DNA of 64,000 nucleotides from CAVZZV01 sp963779845. Its GTDB lineage: Bacteria > Bacteroidota > Bacteroidia > Bacteroidales > GCA-2748055. The translations under genes and the position numbers were made by a program. Positions 19,133 through 27,650 of the stretch are shown piece after piece; within the stretch, counting starts at the first letter, position 1, and each line of letters begins with the position of its first letter. The DNA lies in NCBI GenBank assembly GCA_963779845.1, contig CAVZZV010000006.1, positions 626,612 through 690,611 on the forward strand, written 5' to 3'. Below the pieces are notes generated by a model. It made no database searches and was not told where the DNA came from. It saw nothing but the letters and a program-made list of their open reading frames with translations.

Positions 19133-19285
19133 TTATTTTACTTTCTTTACAGGAGGGAAACCTCCGGCGGCTTCTATGCTGGCGGTTCTATTCACACCAG
19201 TATGTATCCGTCCCGAATCCTGAGAGCCTGAATTCTCCTTCCGGGTATCAGAGATATTTGTAGGTTCTTTAGGGTTCATCATCAT
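19133..19285 (-). CDS. Small hypothetical protein
   Basis: 50 codons starting with three consecutive ATG and ending KKVK, polar throughout (NPKEPTNISDTRKENSGS). It is placed 23 bp upstream of the flavoprotein gene on the same strand, as a leader of the same transcript would be. No family recognised and only weak ribosome-binding sequence, so the call rests on position and an uninterrupted frame. Confidence 0.35.
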   Translation of the reverse strand: MMMNPKEPTNISDTRKENSGSQDSGRIHTGVNRTASIEAAGGFPPVKKVK

Positions 19286-19457
19286 TGATTAAAAAGATCT
19301 CAATACAAAGTTAAAGCATGCAAGGCTGCTTTGCATCGGTGTGATTGCCCAATTATGCAGAAGATGAAAAATGGGTAATATTACCCACCGGAAGCGGTAA
19401 TATGAATAAAAGTGGTGGAACAGGGGGAATTAAGGGTGGAAGACTGCTATCAGGCCT

Positions 19458-21077
19458 TCAGTAGAGATCGTTATCCATTATTTTATTTGTTAGCGCAAAA
19501 GCTGCCGCCTCCACTCGTGATGAAACACCGAGTTTATTGAAAATGTTACTTACATGACGGTCTACGGTCCGTTCACTGATAAACAAGTCATTGGCAACGG
19601 CCTTATTGGTTTTTCCTGATGCGACCAGGCGCAATACCTGGAGTTCGCGAAGTGACAGGCCGTAGGTTTGGGGATTCCGTTCGCTGACCAATAAACCCTT
19701 AACCCTTTCCACATCTGGCGTAGCCCCAAGTTGTTCAAATATCCATTTGGCAGCCATCAACTCTGCCTCTGAATTATCCTTATCATTCATTTCCAAATAA
19801 ACGAGTCCTTTTAGTTCCCTTGAACATGCAGTTTCATAAGGAAGATTCAGGGAGTTCCAAAATTTCAATGCTTTTTGCAATTCCTCCAGTGCAGGCAGGA
19901 ATTTCCTTTTTGCATAAAAAACGATCCCCTTGTAATACGCGCATTTAGCAAAAAGATAGGGTACATTAAAGTCCCTGGCAAACCCACAGATTTCCTTTAC
20001 AGCTTCATGGGCTTCTTCAATTTTTTTTGCAGCGATCATAATGCTCACCACTGCAGGGAGAAGCTCAGCACGTCTTTTTGGATCTTTTGTCTCCCGTAGA
20101 GTATTGCTTAAAGCAGTTTCCGCTACCTCTTTCTGCCCTTGTTCCAGACGCAGTAATGCGAGACCGGGTTGTGGATTTCTGCCTCTTTTGGCAGCTTCAT
20201 GAAAACAGTTTTCCGCTTTCCTAAAATTTCCCACCAGACGATGTAGTTCGGCCTGCCGATAATATGCCTCTCCGGCTACCGATTCACGAGGACTTTCATT
20301 TAACAGATTGCAGGCATCCATGGTTTCCTCTAGCGCTTTTGGCCATTCACCGTGAAATTGGAAAATCTCCGCCCTTCGTACCAGGCACTCCCCTCTGAAG
20401 GGGACTATGTCCGGTTGGGAATCACACCACCGGGTCAGGGCGGATGTCCATTCCTGTGCTCTATCCAAATCCCATACTTTGCGACAAGTTTCGATGACTG
20501 CACAATAAACTATCCCGTGTACCAGTGGAAAGACATCTTCCGTTTCGACGGTGATCATCATTTCATCCAGAAGTTTTATCCCTCTGCCTATTTCTCCTTG
20601 CTGGATCATTGCCTGTCCGAGCCCCAGCCGGCCGAGTGCGACCAGATCAACGTTTCGAAATTGTTCCCCGGCGGACACAACCTGCTCAAATATTTTCTGT
20701 GCTTTGGCGCCATTTCCTGCAGAGAGTTCATTTAAGGCCTTCGGGATGAGAAGTAATCCCTTCTCGGCACAGTCGTGACTTTGTGCATCCTTGAGAAGCC
20801 TTTCGCCCCTTGCAAACCATCCACCCCCTCTTGCCTTCTCCCCTGCATTCATAAGCATTAATCCCAGCCAAAAAGCACAACGTACAGCTTTTTCCCTCTT
20901 TTTCCGATCCAGATATCCTTGGTGAGCACGTTCCAGAACCTGAAAACTTTCAGCATCCCTGCCGGTTAAGTATGCGGACAGGGCAAGTTTTTCCATTTCT
21001 GTGGGGTCAAGCGGGTGTTTCTTGTCCGCTTTTAATAGTTCATTATAGACCTCCGCCCAATTTTCAAACTTTATCAT
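19458..21077 (-). CDS. LuxR-family transcriptional regulator with TPR-like sensor region
   Basis: 539 aa from MIKFENWAEVYNELL; an upstream in-frame ATG at 21095 adds six residues. Residues ~30-460 are a helical tetratricopeptide-like solenoid (repeated A/L/G spacing, e.g. GEAYYRQAELHRLVGNFRKAE). The last ~65 residues are a classic LuxR/GerE helix-turn-helix (LSLRELQVLRLVASGKTNKAV, then FISERTVDRHVSNIFNKLGV). No receiver domain, so it is not a standard response regulator. Regulon unknown; the flavoprotein operon next to it is a candidate target. Confidence 0.87.
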   Translation of the reverse strand: MIKFENWAEVYNELLKADKKHPLDPTEMEKLALSAYLTGRDAESFQVLERAHQGYLDRKKREKAVRCAFWLGLMLMNAGEKARGGGWFARGERLLKDAQSHDCAEKGLLLIPKALNELSAGNGAKAQKIFEQVVSAGEQFRNVDLVALGRLGLGQAMIQQGEIGRGIKLLDEMMITVETEDVFPLVHGIVYCAVIETCRKVWDLDRAQEWTSALTRWCDSQPDIVPFRGECLVRRAEIFQFHGEWPKALEETMDACNLLNESPRESVAGEAYYRQAELHRLVGNFRKAENCFHEAAKRGRNPQPGLALLRLEQGQKEVAETALSNTLRETKDPKRRAELLPAVVSIMIAAKKIEEAHEAVKEICGFARDFNVPYLFAKCAYYKGIVFYAKRKFLPALEELQKALKFWNSLNLPYETACSRELKGLVYLEMNDKDNSEAELMAAKWIFEQLGATPDVERVKGLLVSERNPQTYGLSLRELQVLRLVASGKTNKAVANDLFISERTVDRHVSNIFNKLGVSSRVEAAAFALTNKIMDNDLY

Positions 21078-21260
21078 TACTTTATAAACAAACAATATTT
21101 ATGGATTGTTATTTCGGGATTTTGAGAAATGTGGAACTTCGTATTACCTTTCCCTTCTATAAGATTCACATACCTTCGTAAAAAATTAACTGCCTCGTCT
21201 AATTTCGTTCATGGCTTAGAACCGATGGCCACCAGGAAACTGAAAGCTTCCACAACCTGG

Positions 21261-21755
21261 TTATAATGAAAAATAAAATTCAAATCTTAATGCTGGCCAA
21301 AGATTTAACGGCCTAATAAGTATAATGGATGAGTCTTCACTGTCAGCCAGGTAAAAAAAACCAACATCAATCGAAATACCATTCTTAAAATTATGAAATG
21401 GAATATCTTTCCCGGCTGTTAAATTAAAGGTAAATTGTGCGGGTTTTTTCGCCGAAGGGTAGAATGTTGTTCCTTGCCGGCAAAACCAGGTTTTACCATT
21501 GATCTTTTCATTAGTATTGCCAAAATACAGCCTATGTTCCAGACTTACTGCAGACCAGATTTGGCCATAGGACGGACCTATTCCGCCATTAATTCCAAGC
21601 TGACTAACATTAGCAAGTTGGTATGTTACCCCAGCATGCAAAAGTTCCGGGCCCGAAAGCCCTGTAACAAATCTGGTCTTCGATATTTTTCTTTCCTGAC
21701 AATCCACATTTATACTGAAAACCAGAGCGAAGAAAACAACCAATAATTTTTTCAT
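21261..21755 (-). CDS. Small secreted or outer-membrane protein
   Basis: 164 aa with a signal peptide (MKKLLVVFFALVFSINVDCQ). The rest alternates polar and hydrophobic residues with Gly/aromatic positions and ends in an aromatic strand (LRFEFYFSL), compatible with an eight-stranded barrel. No specific family recognised. Confidence 0.6.
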   Translation of the reverse strand: MKKLLVVFFALVFSINVDCQERKISKTRFVTGLSGPELLHAGVTYQLANVSQLGINGGIGPSYGQIWSAVSLEHRLYFGNTNEKINGKTWFCRQGTTFYPSAKKPAQFTFNLTAGKDIPFHNFKNGISIDVGFFYLADSEDSSIILIRPLNLWPALRFEFYFSL

Positions 21756-21945
21756 GATGGTTCATTTTTTACGACCCCGAATGTTTTGGTTAGGGTGCAT
21801 GTTATACCTTTTTTTAAGAATTATGGTATGGGCAACACAACCAAATCTATATAGGAACTTAAGTATACAATTTATTCCACATCAACAGCATCTGGATCAC
21901 TCTGAATATGGGTCGTTTCAAGGATCGTTAGAGCAGGTCCAGGTT

Positions 21946-22365
21946 TTACTCCGTAGTTTGTTCTGTTGGAAATTGAGTCATGTCCATGAAGAATATTTCC
22001 CATGTATGTCCGTCAAAATCTTCAATGGTTCGCTGTACCATAAAACTATATTCCTTTGTTTCGTTCGGTTCAATTCCTCCGGCATTTAGCCCTTTTGTCA
22101 TCAGGGTATTCACCTCTTCAACAGAATCCATGGACAATGAATATAATCCCGCTAATTTTGTTTTGGTATCCGCAATGGGTTTTGTAGCGAAGGTTGCAAA
22201 CTTTTCGTGAGATAAAAGCATCAAAAAAATGTTATCGTCCCAAACCATGCACTTTCCGCTATCGTCTGAAAACTGAGGATTGTTTGTAAATCCTATTGCA
22301 GAATAAAAGTCCATTGATTTTTGCAGGTCTTTAACTGCTAAATTGATGAAAATCTGTTTTGCCAT
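21946..22365 (-). CDS. VOC-superfamily (glyoxalase-like) protein
   Basis: 139 aa, the size of a single two-module VOC protein. It starts IFINLAVKDLQKSMDFYSAIGF, the usual first beta-alpha unit, and has DFDGHTWEIFFMDM near the end, with the Glu typical of the metal site. Similar Bacteroidota proteins are annotated as lactoylglutathione-lyase-like without known substrate. It is 21 bp downstream of an SRPBCC gene on the same strand, a common pairing. Confidence 0.82.
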   Translation of the reverse strand: MAKQIFINLAVKDLQKSMDFYSAIGFTNNPQFSDDSGKCMVWDDNIFLMLLSHEKFATFATKPIADTKTKLAGLYSLSMDSVEEVNTLMTKGLNAGGIEPNETKEYSFMVQRTIEDFDGHTWEIFFMDMTQFPTEQTTE

Positions 22366-22386
22366 GACTTTTAATAATTTGTTTGG

Positions 22387-22836
22387 CTATGCGTCGGGTA
22401 TATCAGGTTCTACCAAATGTTTTAATTTATCCATCGATTCCTGCCATCCCAAATAACACATTTCAATCGGTATTGCATCAGGAATTCCTTCTTGAGTAAC
22501 GAATAGTTCGGTACCGCACAAAACCTTTTTTAATACAATGGTTGTAATCATTTGACCTGGCAAGTTAGGATCGTCAAATTGATCAGTATATTTTAATAGT
22601 TCATTTTGAACAATTTCTAAATATTCGCCACCAAACGAATGTCCATTTCCTGTGGTGAAATTTGTAAAGGTCATTTTATATTTTCCCCCAATTTTCATGT
22701 CCATACGATGTACTTTACAAACAAATCCATAAGGGGGTAACCATGAAGCCATTGCATCAGCATCAGTGAATGCTTTAAAGGTTTTTTCTACCGGGGCAGC
22801 AAAAACCTGATGTAGTTTAACAATATTATTTGCCAT
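22387..22836 (-). CDS. SRPBCC (AHSA1-type) domain protein
   Basis: 149 aa. N-terminal strand and helix HQVFAAPVEKTFKAFTDADAMASWLPPYGF and C-terminal helix YLGWQESMDKLKHLVEP are diagnostic of the activator-of-Hsp90-like START group. Such genes often travel with VOC-family genes, as here. Ligand unknown. Confidence 0.82.
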   Translation of the reverse strand: MANNIVKLHQVFAAPVEKTFKAFTDADAMASWLPPYGFVCKVHRMDMKIGGKYKMTFTNFTTGNGHSFGGEYLEIVQNELLKYTDQFDDPNLPGQMITTIVLKKVLCGTELFVTQEGIPDAIPIEMCYLGWQESMDKLKHLVEPDIPDA

Positions 22837-22881
22837 TTTCTCCTTTTTTATAATCCTATAACAATTTTAAAATGGATTTTG

Positions 22882-23010
22882 TTAAGTGATATTTGCGAAC
22901 GTAAGGTCTTTTGTTGTGTCACTGGGCACTCTAGTTTGACTATAAATATTAAATGGGATGATAATTAAAATCAAGCATGAAGTGAGGGTGAGTTTTGTAA
23001 TTCGGTTCAT
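22882..23010 (-). CDS. Very short secreted protein or truncated gene start
   Basis: 42 codons: a complete signal peptide (MNRITKLTLTSCLILIIIP, cleavage near IYSQ) followed by only ~17 residues (TRVPSDTTKDLTFANIT). The clean signal sequence argues for real coding, but the mature part is so short that this may be the surviving 5' end of a longer gene. It lies 46 bp upstream of the SRPBCC gene. Confidence 0.4.
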   Translation of the reverse strand: MNRITKLTLTSCLILIIIPFNIYSQTRVPSDTTKDLTFANIT

Positions 23011-23057
23011 AGTTTTTACTTTATTTCGATCTGATTTATTCCAATTCTAAAGGATTA

Positions 23058-23189
23058 CTAATTATCCCTCTTCTCGAACTTCTCCTCCTTGCTCTTCTTT
23101 ATTTTTCGAAAAACAAGGTAAATAATACCAAATACAGCTAATACCAAAAACAAAATTTGTATCCCAAGTAAATATTTCAAAACTTCCAT
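23058..23189 (-). CDS. Small single-pass membrane protein
   Basis: 43 codons: one transmembrane helix (LLGIQILFLVLAVFGIIYLVF) then a highly charged tail (RKIKKSKEEKFEKRDN). The ATG abuts the stop codon of the YbjQ-family gene with no gap, so translation is probably coupled. No named family. Confidence 0.6.
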   Translation of the reverse strand: MEVLKYLLGIQILFLVLAVFGIIYLVFRKIKKSKEEKFEKRDN

Positions 23190-23510
23190 TTACTTTAGTT
23201 TAACTGCTGTTCCAAAGGTAAGTATTTCTGCGGCTCCACTGGTAACCATGGCAGTGGTAAAGCTAATGCCAATTATAGCATCTGCGTTAAGCTTTTTAGC
23301 ATCTTCAACCATTCTTTCTATAGCTTGCTCACGTGCATCAGCCTGTAGCTTGGTATATTCCTCAATTTCACCACCCGCAATTTTCTTTAACCCTGCGACA
23401 ATATCGCGACCAATGTTCCGGCTACGTACAGTGCTACCCCTGGCAATGCCTAAGATTTCTGTAATTTCCCTATTAGGAACTGAATGTGTTGTTGAAAGAA
23501 TCATAATCAT
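23190..23510 (-). CDS. YbjQ/UPF0145-family heavy-metal-binding-domain protein
   Basis: 106 aa, family length. The diagnostic segments are present: ILGIARGSTVRSRNIGRDI, then ADAIIGISFTTAMVTSGAAEILTFGTAV. The family forms a pentameric fold of uncertain function, despite the metal-binding name. Forms an operon with the small membrane protein gene that starts at its stop codon. Confidence 0.85.
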   Translation of the reverse strand: MIMILSTTHSVPNREITEILGIARGSTVRSRNIGRDIVAGLKKIAGGEIEEYTKLQADAREQAIERMVEDAKKLNADAIIGISFTTAMVTSGAAEILTFGTAVKLK

Positions 23511-23799
23511 AAATTTTTAAGGTATTACTTCATATAAAAATAAAATCAATATGTTAATTGTTTCCAAAACAAAAAATCCGGCGAATTCAAATAGACCTAT
23601 CGCAACTCTTTCAAAAGGGCTATTTGAGTACCTTCTTTCTAGTCTTATTTGTCGTTGTTCTGCTTCTCAGCATATTATGAACCGTTGGGTTTTCGGATTA
23701 CGTTCATGTCCCCATAGGAAAACGTTGGCGCGAGAACCAAACGCCCGCAAACCGTTGAACCCCACCTGTTTTATATTGTGTGTTAGCCAAAGCTTTTAT

Positions 23800-24498
23800 T
23801 TATTTCTCTTGTTTTACCTGTTTTATCATTCTACTAAAGTCTTGAATGACTAAAATTGAAAAAATCGACCATGGTATCAAAGACAATAACGCCATTGTCA
23901 TTCCTAGTACCCCTGCAGTAGCAGGTATAGTCATTAAAAATCCAGATGTTAGGCCAATATATGAAGTTGAGTTTCTGAATTTACTATCCTTAATCATTGC
24001 GAGAAAGAACAATATTAAGGCAATTCCATTTAATACATAGTAAACGGAATATGACGTACCTTTCCAAATTGAAAATAAAGTCTGGCCAGAAGCAACATAC
24101 AATTCTCTTGCATGCTCAGAGGATGCATTAAAATATTGTTTGCTAATTGACAACATTTCAATAGAAGTGTTTGAAGGGAAATATATTGAAAGTCCAATTA
24201 ACCCAATTATTATTGCCAACAAACTTAAAGCTTTGTGTCCATCAAAGAGAGCAAAAAAGAGAGCGATATAGAGAAAAATCGCCGCAATCATGCTCAACAT
24301 ATATAGAAAGTCAAAACTTATTAGGCCAATTACCCAATTGGTATTAAAAAGTGCAATCCAATCCTCAATATTTATTGGATGCGGCCAAATTATGAAACAT
24401 GCTATCTGAACGGGAATCATTGTGACCATAAATATCGCTGCGACAATACCTCCTCGAAATAAGGTGATTTTATAATCTGTTTGTTGAATTTTATCCAT
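23800..24498 (-). CDS. DUF4386-like integral membrane protein
   Basis: 232 aa with about six hydrophobic helices (IVAAIFMVTMIPVQIACFI, LMTIPATAGVLGMTMALLSL and others). The overall pattern, with a mid-protein loop after FPSNTSIEMLSISKQY, resembles the DUF4386 family of unknown function. No catalytic residues can be proposed. Confidence 0.6.
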   Translation of the reverse strand: MDKIQQTDYKITLFRGGIVAAIFMVTMIPVQIACFIIWPHPINIEDWIALFNTNWVIGLISFDFLYMLSMIAAIFLYIALFFALFDGHKALSLLAIIIGLIGLSIYFPSNTSIEMLSISKQYFNASSEHARELYVASGQTLFSIWKGTSYSVYYVLNGIALILFFLAMIKDSKFRNSTSYIGLTSGFLMTIPATAGVLGMTMALLSLIPWSIFSILVIQDFSRMIKQVKQEK

Positions 24499-24613
24499 AA
24501 TGTTTTAGTACTTAGTTGTCAAATCTCAGGATATTTAGTTATTTCAATATAATACTTCCGGATTCCTGGACCAGAGGTTTAGTTAAAAATAAATCTTTAA
24601 ATTTACTAAACCT

Positions 24614-24787
24614 ATGACAAAACAACCAAGACGCAAATTCAGTGCGGAATTCAAGGCCAAGGTTGCCTTGGAAACCATAAAGAATGAGAAAACCCTGGCT
24701 GAGCTGGGTCATCAATTTGAGGTTAATCCAGTGACTATCTCCAAATGGAAAAATGAATTTTTGGATAGTATGTCGACAGTTACCTAA
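24614..24787 (+). mobile_element. IS3-family orfA remnant
   Basis: 57 codons beginning TKQPRRKFSAEFKAKVALE and containing the helix-turn-helix AELGHQFEVNPVTISKWKNEF, the N-terminus of IS3-family OrfA. It stops shortly after EFLDSMSTV and no OrfB is present, so this is a dead fragment. It interrupts a decayed dehydrogenase gene. Confidence 0.75.
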
Positions 24788-25190
24788 CTTTATTATGTCG
24801 ATGTTATCTCCATGAACAGCTGCCACACTTGAACTCAGTACGACTTTTTTAACAGTGCTGGAATTTTAGGCCGCCTTCAAAACATTTCATGTTCCGTTTA
24901 ATGCCGGATCAATCAATTCTTTTGGAGCATCTTTAAATTGGAGGGTAATTGGGGATGCCATGTGTATAATTGCTGTACAACCTTCTGCGGCTTCATCGAA
25001 AGAACCATTAGTCAGTAAGTCGGCTTCCCAAATCTCTAATATGCTATTAGATGCATTACCCCATGTGTTTGCGTTTTGAGCCTTATTATACCTGTAAATC
25101 TTAGTCGATAAATTCATTACAATCGTCAGAAGGAATATGAACACCGGCTGCCTGTTGATAAACTAAAGTCGCCCCTAAATGACCTGTAAA
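24788..25190 (-). pseudogene. Decayed NAD(P)-dependent epimerase/dehydrogenase (extended SDR)
   Basis: Minus-strand pieces of an extended SDR are readable: TGHLGATLVYQ (nucleotide-binding loop, other frame), EIWEADLLTNGSFDEAAEGC, AIIHMASPITLQF, then NVLKAA and NSSTVKKVVLSSSVAAVHGD. Two in-frame stop codons (before NVLKAA and before NSST) and at least one frameshift interrupt it, and it ends at the IS3 remnant. Resembles aldehyde/dihydroflavonol reductase-type enzymes. Unlike the single-base breaks elsewhere, this one is clearly decayed. Confidence 0.75.
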
Positions 25191-25242
25191 ATTAGAATAC
25201 CTGAACCTATAATTGAAAGTACAAATGAAGCAATCTTTCGCT

Positions 25243-26172
25243 TCATGTTTTCAAAGCTCGTGCTTTTAATTCACCTGGTAATATACAGTTAAAAATAAAT
25301 TTATTAATTGGGGTATTAATTCCATACTTTTCTCCTAAATTGACAACAGTTCCATTTTGATATTCAATCTCTGATGGTTTTTTATCCCAAACATCTCTTG
25401 TTAGGGATGAAGTTGAATCGTATGGAAAGGTGTCAATAAATGAAACGGTCTTTTCAACATAGTCAGACTCAATATTTACTCCAATTTGTTTAGCTAGCAG
25501 GAATATCTCAGTAAGCAAATCGATCATAAGCTGTCGGGTCTCTTTTATTTCTCTTAATAGTCCGTATGTTGTGTTTGAAACTGCTAACAATCCGCTTAAA
25601 CAAATCACGATGAATTTTCTCCATAAATCCGCTTCGATATCTTCGGATATTTTTGATTCAATTCCTGCAATTTTAAACATGTAGTGAATTTTCTCAATTC
25701 TATCGGTTTTTGATTTATCAATTTCTCCAAATACAATTGTGGGGGTAACTCCAATATGACGAATCACTCCAGGAGAATCAATTTTGCTTATTATACGACA
25801 TAATCCACCCAAAATGTTTTTCTTATCAATCTTTTCCGATAGCTCCTCTGATGTAACGATTCCATTTTGCAATGGAAGAATCATGGTGTCGTCTTTTAAA
25901 ATCATCTTCAAATCATCCCGAATCTTTTTGATTTGCCATGCCTTTACACCGATAATAATCAAATCCGGCTTGTCAATTTCTATAATATTGTCTGTTGCCT
26001 TTAAATTCTCAACAGTAAAATCACCAAGAATACTCTTAATAATCAATCCGTTGTTTTGAATCGCTTTTAGATGGTTTCCTCTTGCAACAAAAGTCACATC
26101 ATGTCCAGCTTGAACCAGTTTTGCTCCAAAATATCCACCAACTCCTCCTGTTCCAATAATTGCTATTTTCAT
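25243..26172 (-). CDS. panE: 2-dehydropantoate 2-reductase (ketopantoate reductase)
   Basis: 309 aa, family length. NADPH-binding GTGGVGGYFGAKL at the N-terminus, PLQNGIVTSEEL in the middle, the catalytic Lys region LWRKFIVICLSG, and the C-terminal SLTRDVWDKKPSEIEYQNG segment with the family Ser/Asp/Glu residues. It reduces ketopantoate to pantoate for pantothenate synthesis. Many paralogues act on other 2-keto acids, so pantothenate function is probable, not certain. Confidence 0.88.
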   Translation of the reverse strand: MKIAIIGTGGVGGYFGAKLVQAGHDVTFVARGNHLKAIQNNGLIIKSILGDFTVENLKATDNIIEIDKPDLIIIGVKAWQIKKIRDDLKMILKDDTMILPLQNGIVTSEELSEKIDKKNILGGLCRIISKIDSPGVIRHIGVTPTIVFGEIDKSKTDRIEKIHYMFKIAGIESKISEDIEADLWRKFIVICLSGLLAVSNTTYGLLREIKETRQLMIDLLTEIFLLAKQIGVNIESDYVEKTVSFIDTFPYDSTSSLTRDVWDKKPSEIEYQNGTVVNLGEKYGINTPINKFIFNCILPGELKARALKT

Positions 26173-26223
26173 CTTAGTGTATCGTTACAATGTAAATTAA
26201 GGATTATTTTCGATTGAAAGAAT

Positions 26224-26262
26224 TTTTGGCTATGGAATATGACAGCCAGTTGTTGCAGGTAG
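26224..26262. repeat. Relic of a type-B attC right arm outside the array
   Basis: The stretch GGAATATGACAGCC followed by GTTG, preceded by GGCTAT, matches the right arm of the type-B attC sites found in the array (GGAATATGACAGCCTGTTAG). No left arm is seen. Confidence 0.45.
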
Positions 26263-26518
26263 ATTTTTCAGTCCGTCACGCTAATAATGTCTCTCCTGGT
26301 ATTTTAATCCTTTGTAAAGTGATTTTATCATTCCTGAGATTTTCTTCTTGAACATATATGTAGCCTTTATAATTCCGACCTCTCATAATAGCGGTTGAGT
26401 ATCCATTCCTTTGAACTTCTTGTTCAGTTTTGGGTCAATCCGGCACATCATTCTTGAGGGTCCAGCGGTCAGACACATTTTGCCATTGACCAGAAAGCAA
26501 GTTGCCGGTTATCATTAG
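26263..26518. other. Gene-free gap with possible coding debris
   Basis: Read on the minus strand, short patches look once-coding (for example NYKGYIYVQEENLRNDK) but are broken by stops, and I recognise no family. It separates the attC relic from the methyltransferase gene. Confidence 0.3.
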
Positions 26519-27211
26519 TTATTCTCGACATTCAAAGTTTAAAAACAGAAGCCTTCCAAGTAATAATTTATTCGAATTGTGGAAATCAGATTTTTTCTTA
26601 TTTCTCCTATTGTACCAAATAAAAGGAAATAAGAAAATTAATAGCCAAGTTGAAGTTTTTTGCTTTTTATCAATATCATACCTAGCCTTTTGAAAATTAT
26701 ATTTAAATGCAATATAGTTGTATTGATCTATTGTCAATGATGCAACATGCTGCAATCCATCATAATTTGTTAAATTTAATTTACCAAAACTGTAAAAGAA
26801 ACCACTAAATAAAAATCTTACACGAGACTTCAATGATAATATATTTGGAGTTGATAGATATAGCTGTCCTTTAGATTTAAGTATTCTGTTTATCTCTTTA
26901 AAAAATTGTTCATGATCTGAAATATGTTCACTCACCTCTATTGCAATTATTATATCAAAAAAATCATCAGGATACGGCAGTTGCTTGGTTATATCAGCTT
27001 TTTTACACTCAACCTTATCAAACATATAGATATCCGGAAATAAATCACAAGCTAAAACATCATAACCCATATCATATAGTGTTTTAGTAAATGCACCATG
27101 ACCTGCACCAATATCTAGTATTTTTTTATTCTTAGAGTGATGTAGATTTTTAAAATACTTCAAAAAACTTTGATGCGTTCCTGGCATCGTAATAGGTTTA
27201 ATATTTTCCAT
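26519..27211 (-). CDS. Class I SAM-dependent methyltransferase
   Basis: 230 aa. Motif I KILDIGAGHGAFTKTL binds SAM; the post-I acidic region (VLACDLFP) and DDFFDIIIAIEVSEHISD (motif II) follow, then LKSKGQLYLSTPNIL. This is the Methyltransf_11/UbiE-type layout. A hydrophobic C-terminal segment (WLLIFLFPFIWYN) and basic tail suggest membrane association, as in enzymes acting on lipids or glycans. Substrate unknown. It lies between an attC relic and the array, so it may itself once have been cassette cargo. Confidence 0.82.
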   Translation of the reverse strand: MENIKPITMPGTHQSFLKYFKNLHHSKNKKILDIGAGHGAFTKTLYDMGYDVLACDLFPDIYMFDKVECKKADITKQLPYPDDFFDIIIAIEVSEHISDHEQFFKEINRILKSKGQLYLSTPNILSLKSRVRFLFSGFFYSFGKLNLTNYDGLQHVASLTIDQYNYIAFKYNFQKARYDIDKKQKTSTWLLIFLFPFIWYNRRNKKKSDFHNSNKLLLGRLLFLNFECRE

Positions 27212-27223
27212 TTATTTTTCATT

Positions 27224-27412
27224 TTAACTATTTTCAACTACCTTCTGAGGACGCCCCTCTTCCTGGCATTCAACATGAGCAAATCCGAAGCTTTTAAGGT
27301 CAATTGCATCCACAAAGGCATCCACTATACGAACAAAGGAATCCTGAGCAATGGAACTTTCCAGGCAGAACATCATCATCTGGTTCCTGTCCGATCCTTG
27401 CTTGTGATTCAT
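27224..27412 (-). mobile_element. IS1182-family transposase N-terminal remnant
   Basis: 62 codons resembling the start of IS1182 transposases: QGSDRNQMMMFCLESSIAQD, VRIVDAFVDAIDL, ECQEEGRP. The rest of the transposase is absent, so it is a truncated remnant sitting directly at the left edge of the cassette array. Confidence 0.6.
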
Positions 27413-27513
27413 TGAATGATTGTTTTAATTTAATTCAAGTTAATAAATAACAGTGAATCAAAGAATTTTGAAAAGGAAAGGTTATTAACAATTTCGGGGG
27501 AGTTTTTGCACAG

Positions 27514-27644
27514 GCTGACGGACGGCGGTATAAAATCGTTGCGCATTTCGAAGCACAAACTTATCAGCCCGCTAAGCCGTTAATTAAATGTTATTTCGTT
27601 CAAATATAGCACTATCCGCGCAATGTTTTATGACCGCGTATGGG
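27514..27644. repeat. attC site 1 (array edge, degenerate cores)
   Basis: Left core reads GCTGAC instead of YAAC, and right core GTATGGG has lost one T. The arms still pair (GCGGTATAAAA facing TTTTATGACCGC). Probably inactive. Confidence 0.65.
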
Positions 27645-27650
27645 CAGTTA

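Noticed and set aside
23511..23799. Possible gene or attC site with GTTAGCC near 23780
   Set aside because: No paired arms or matching YAAC core could be found, and the open frame has no recognisable features.
24539..24826. 95-codon minus-strand frame
   Set aside because: Its first codons belong to the SDR pseudogene and the rest is antisense to the IS3 remnant.
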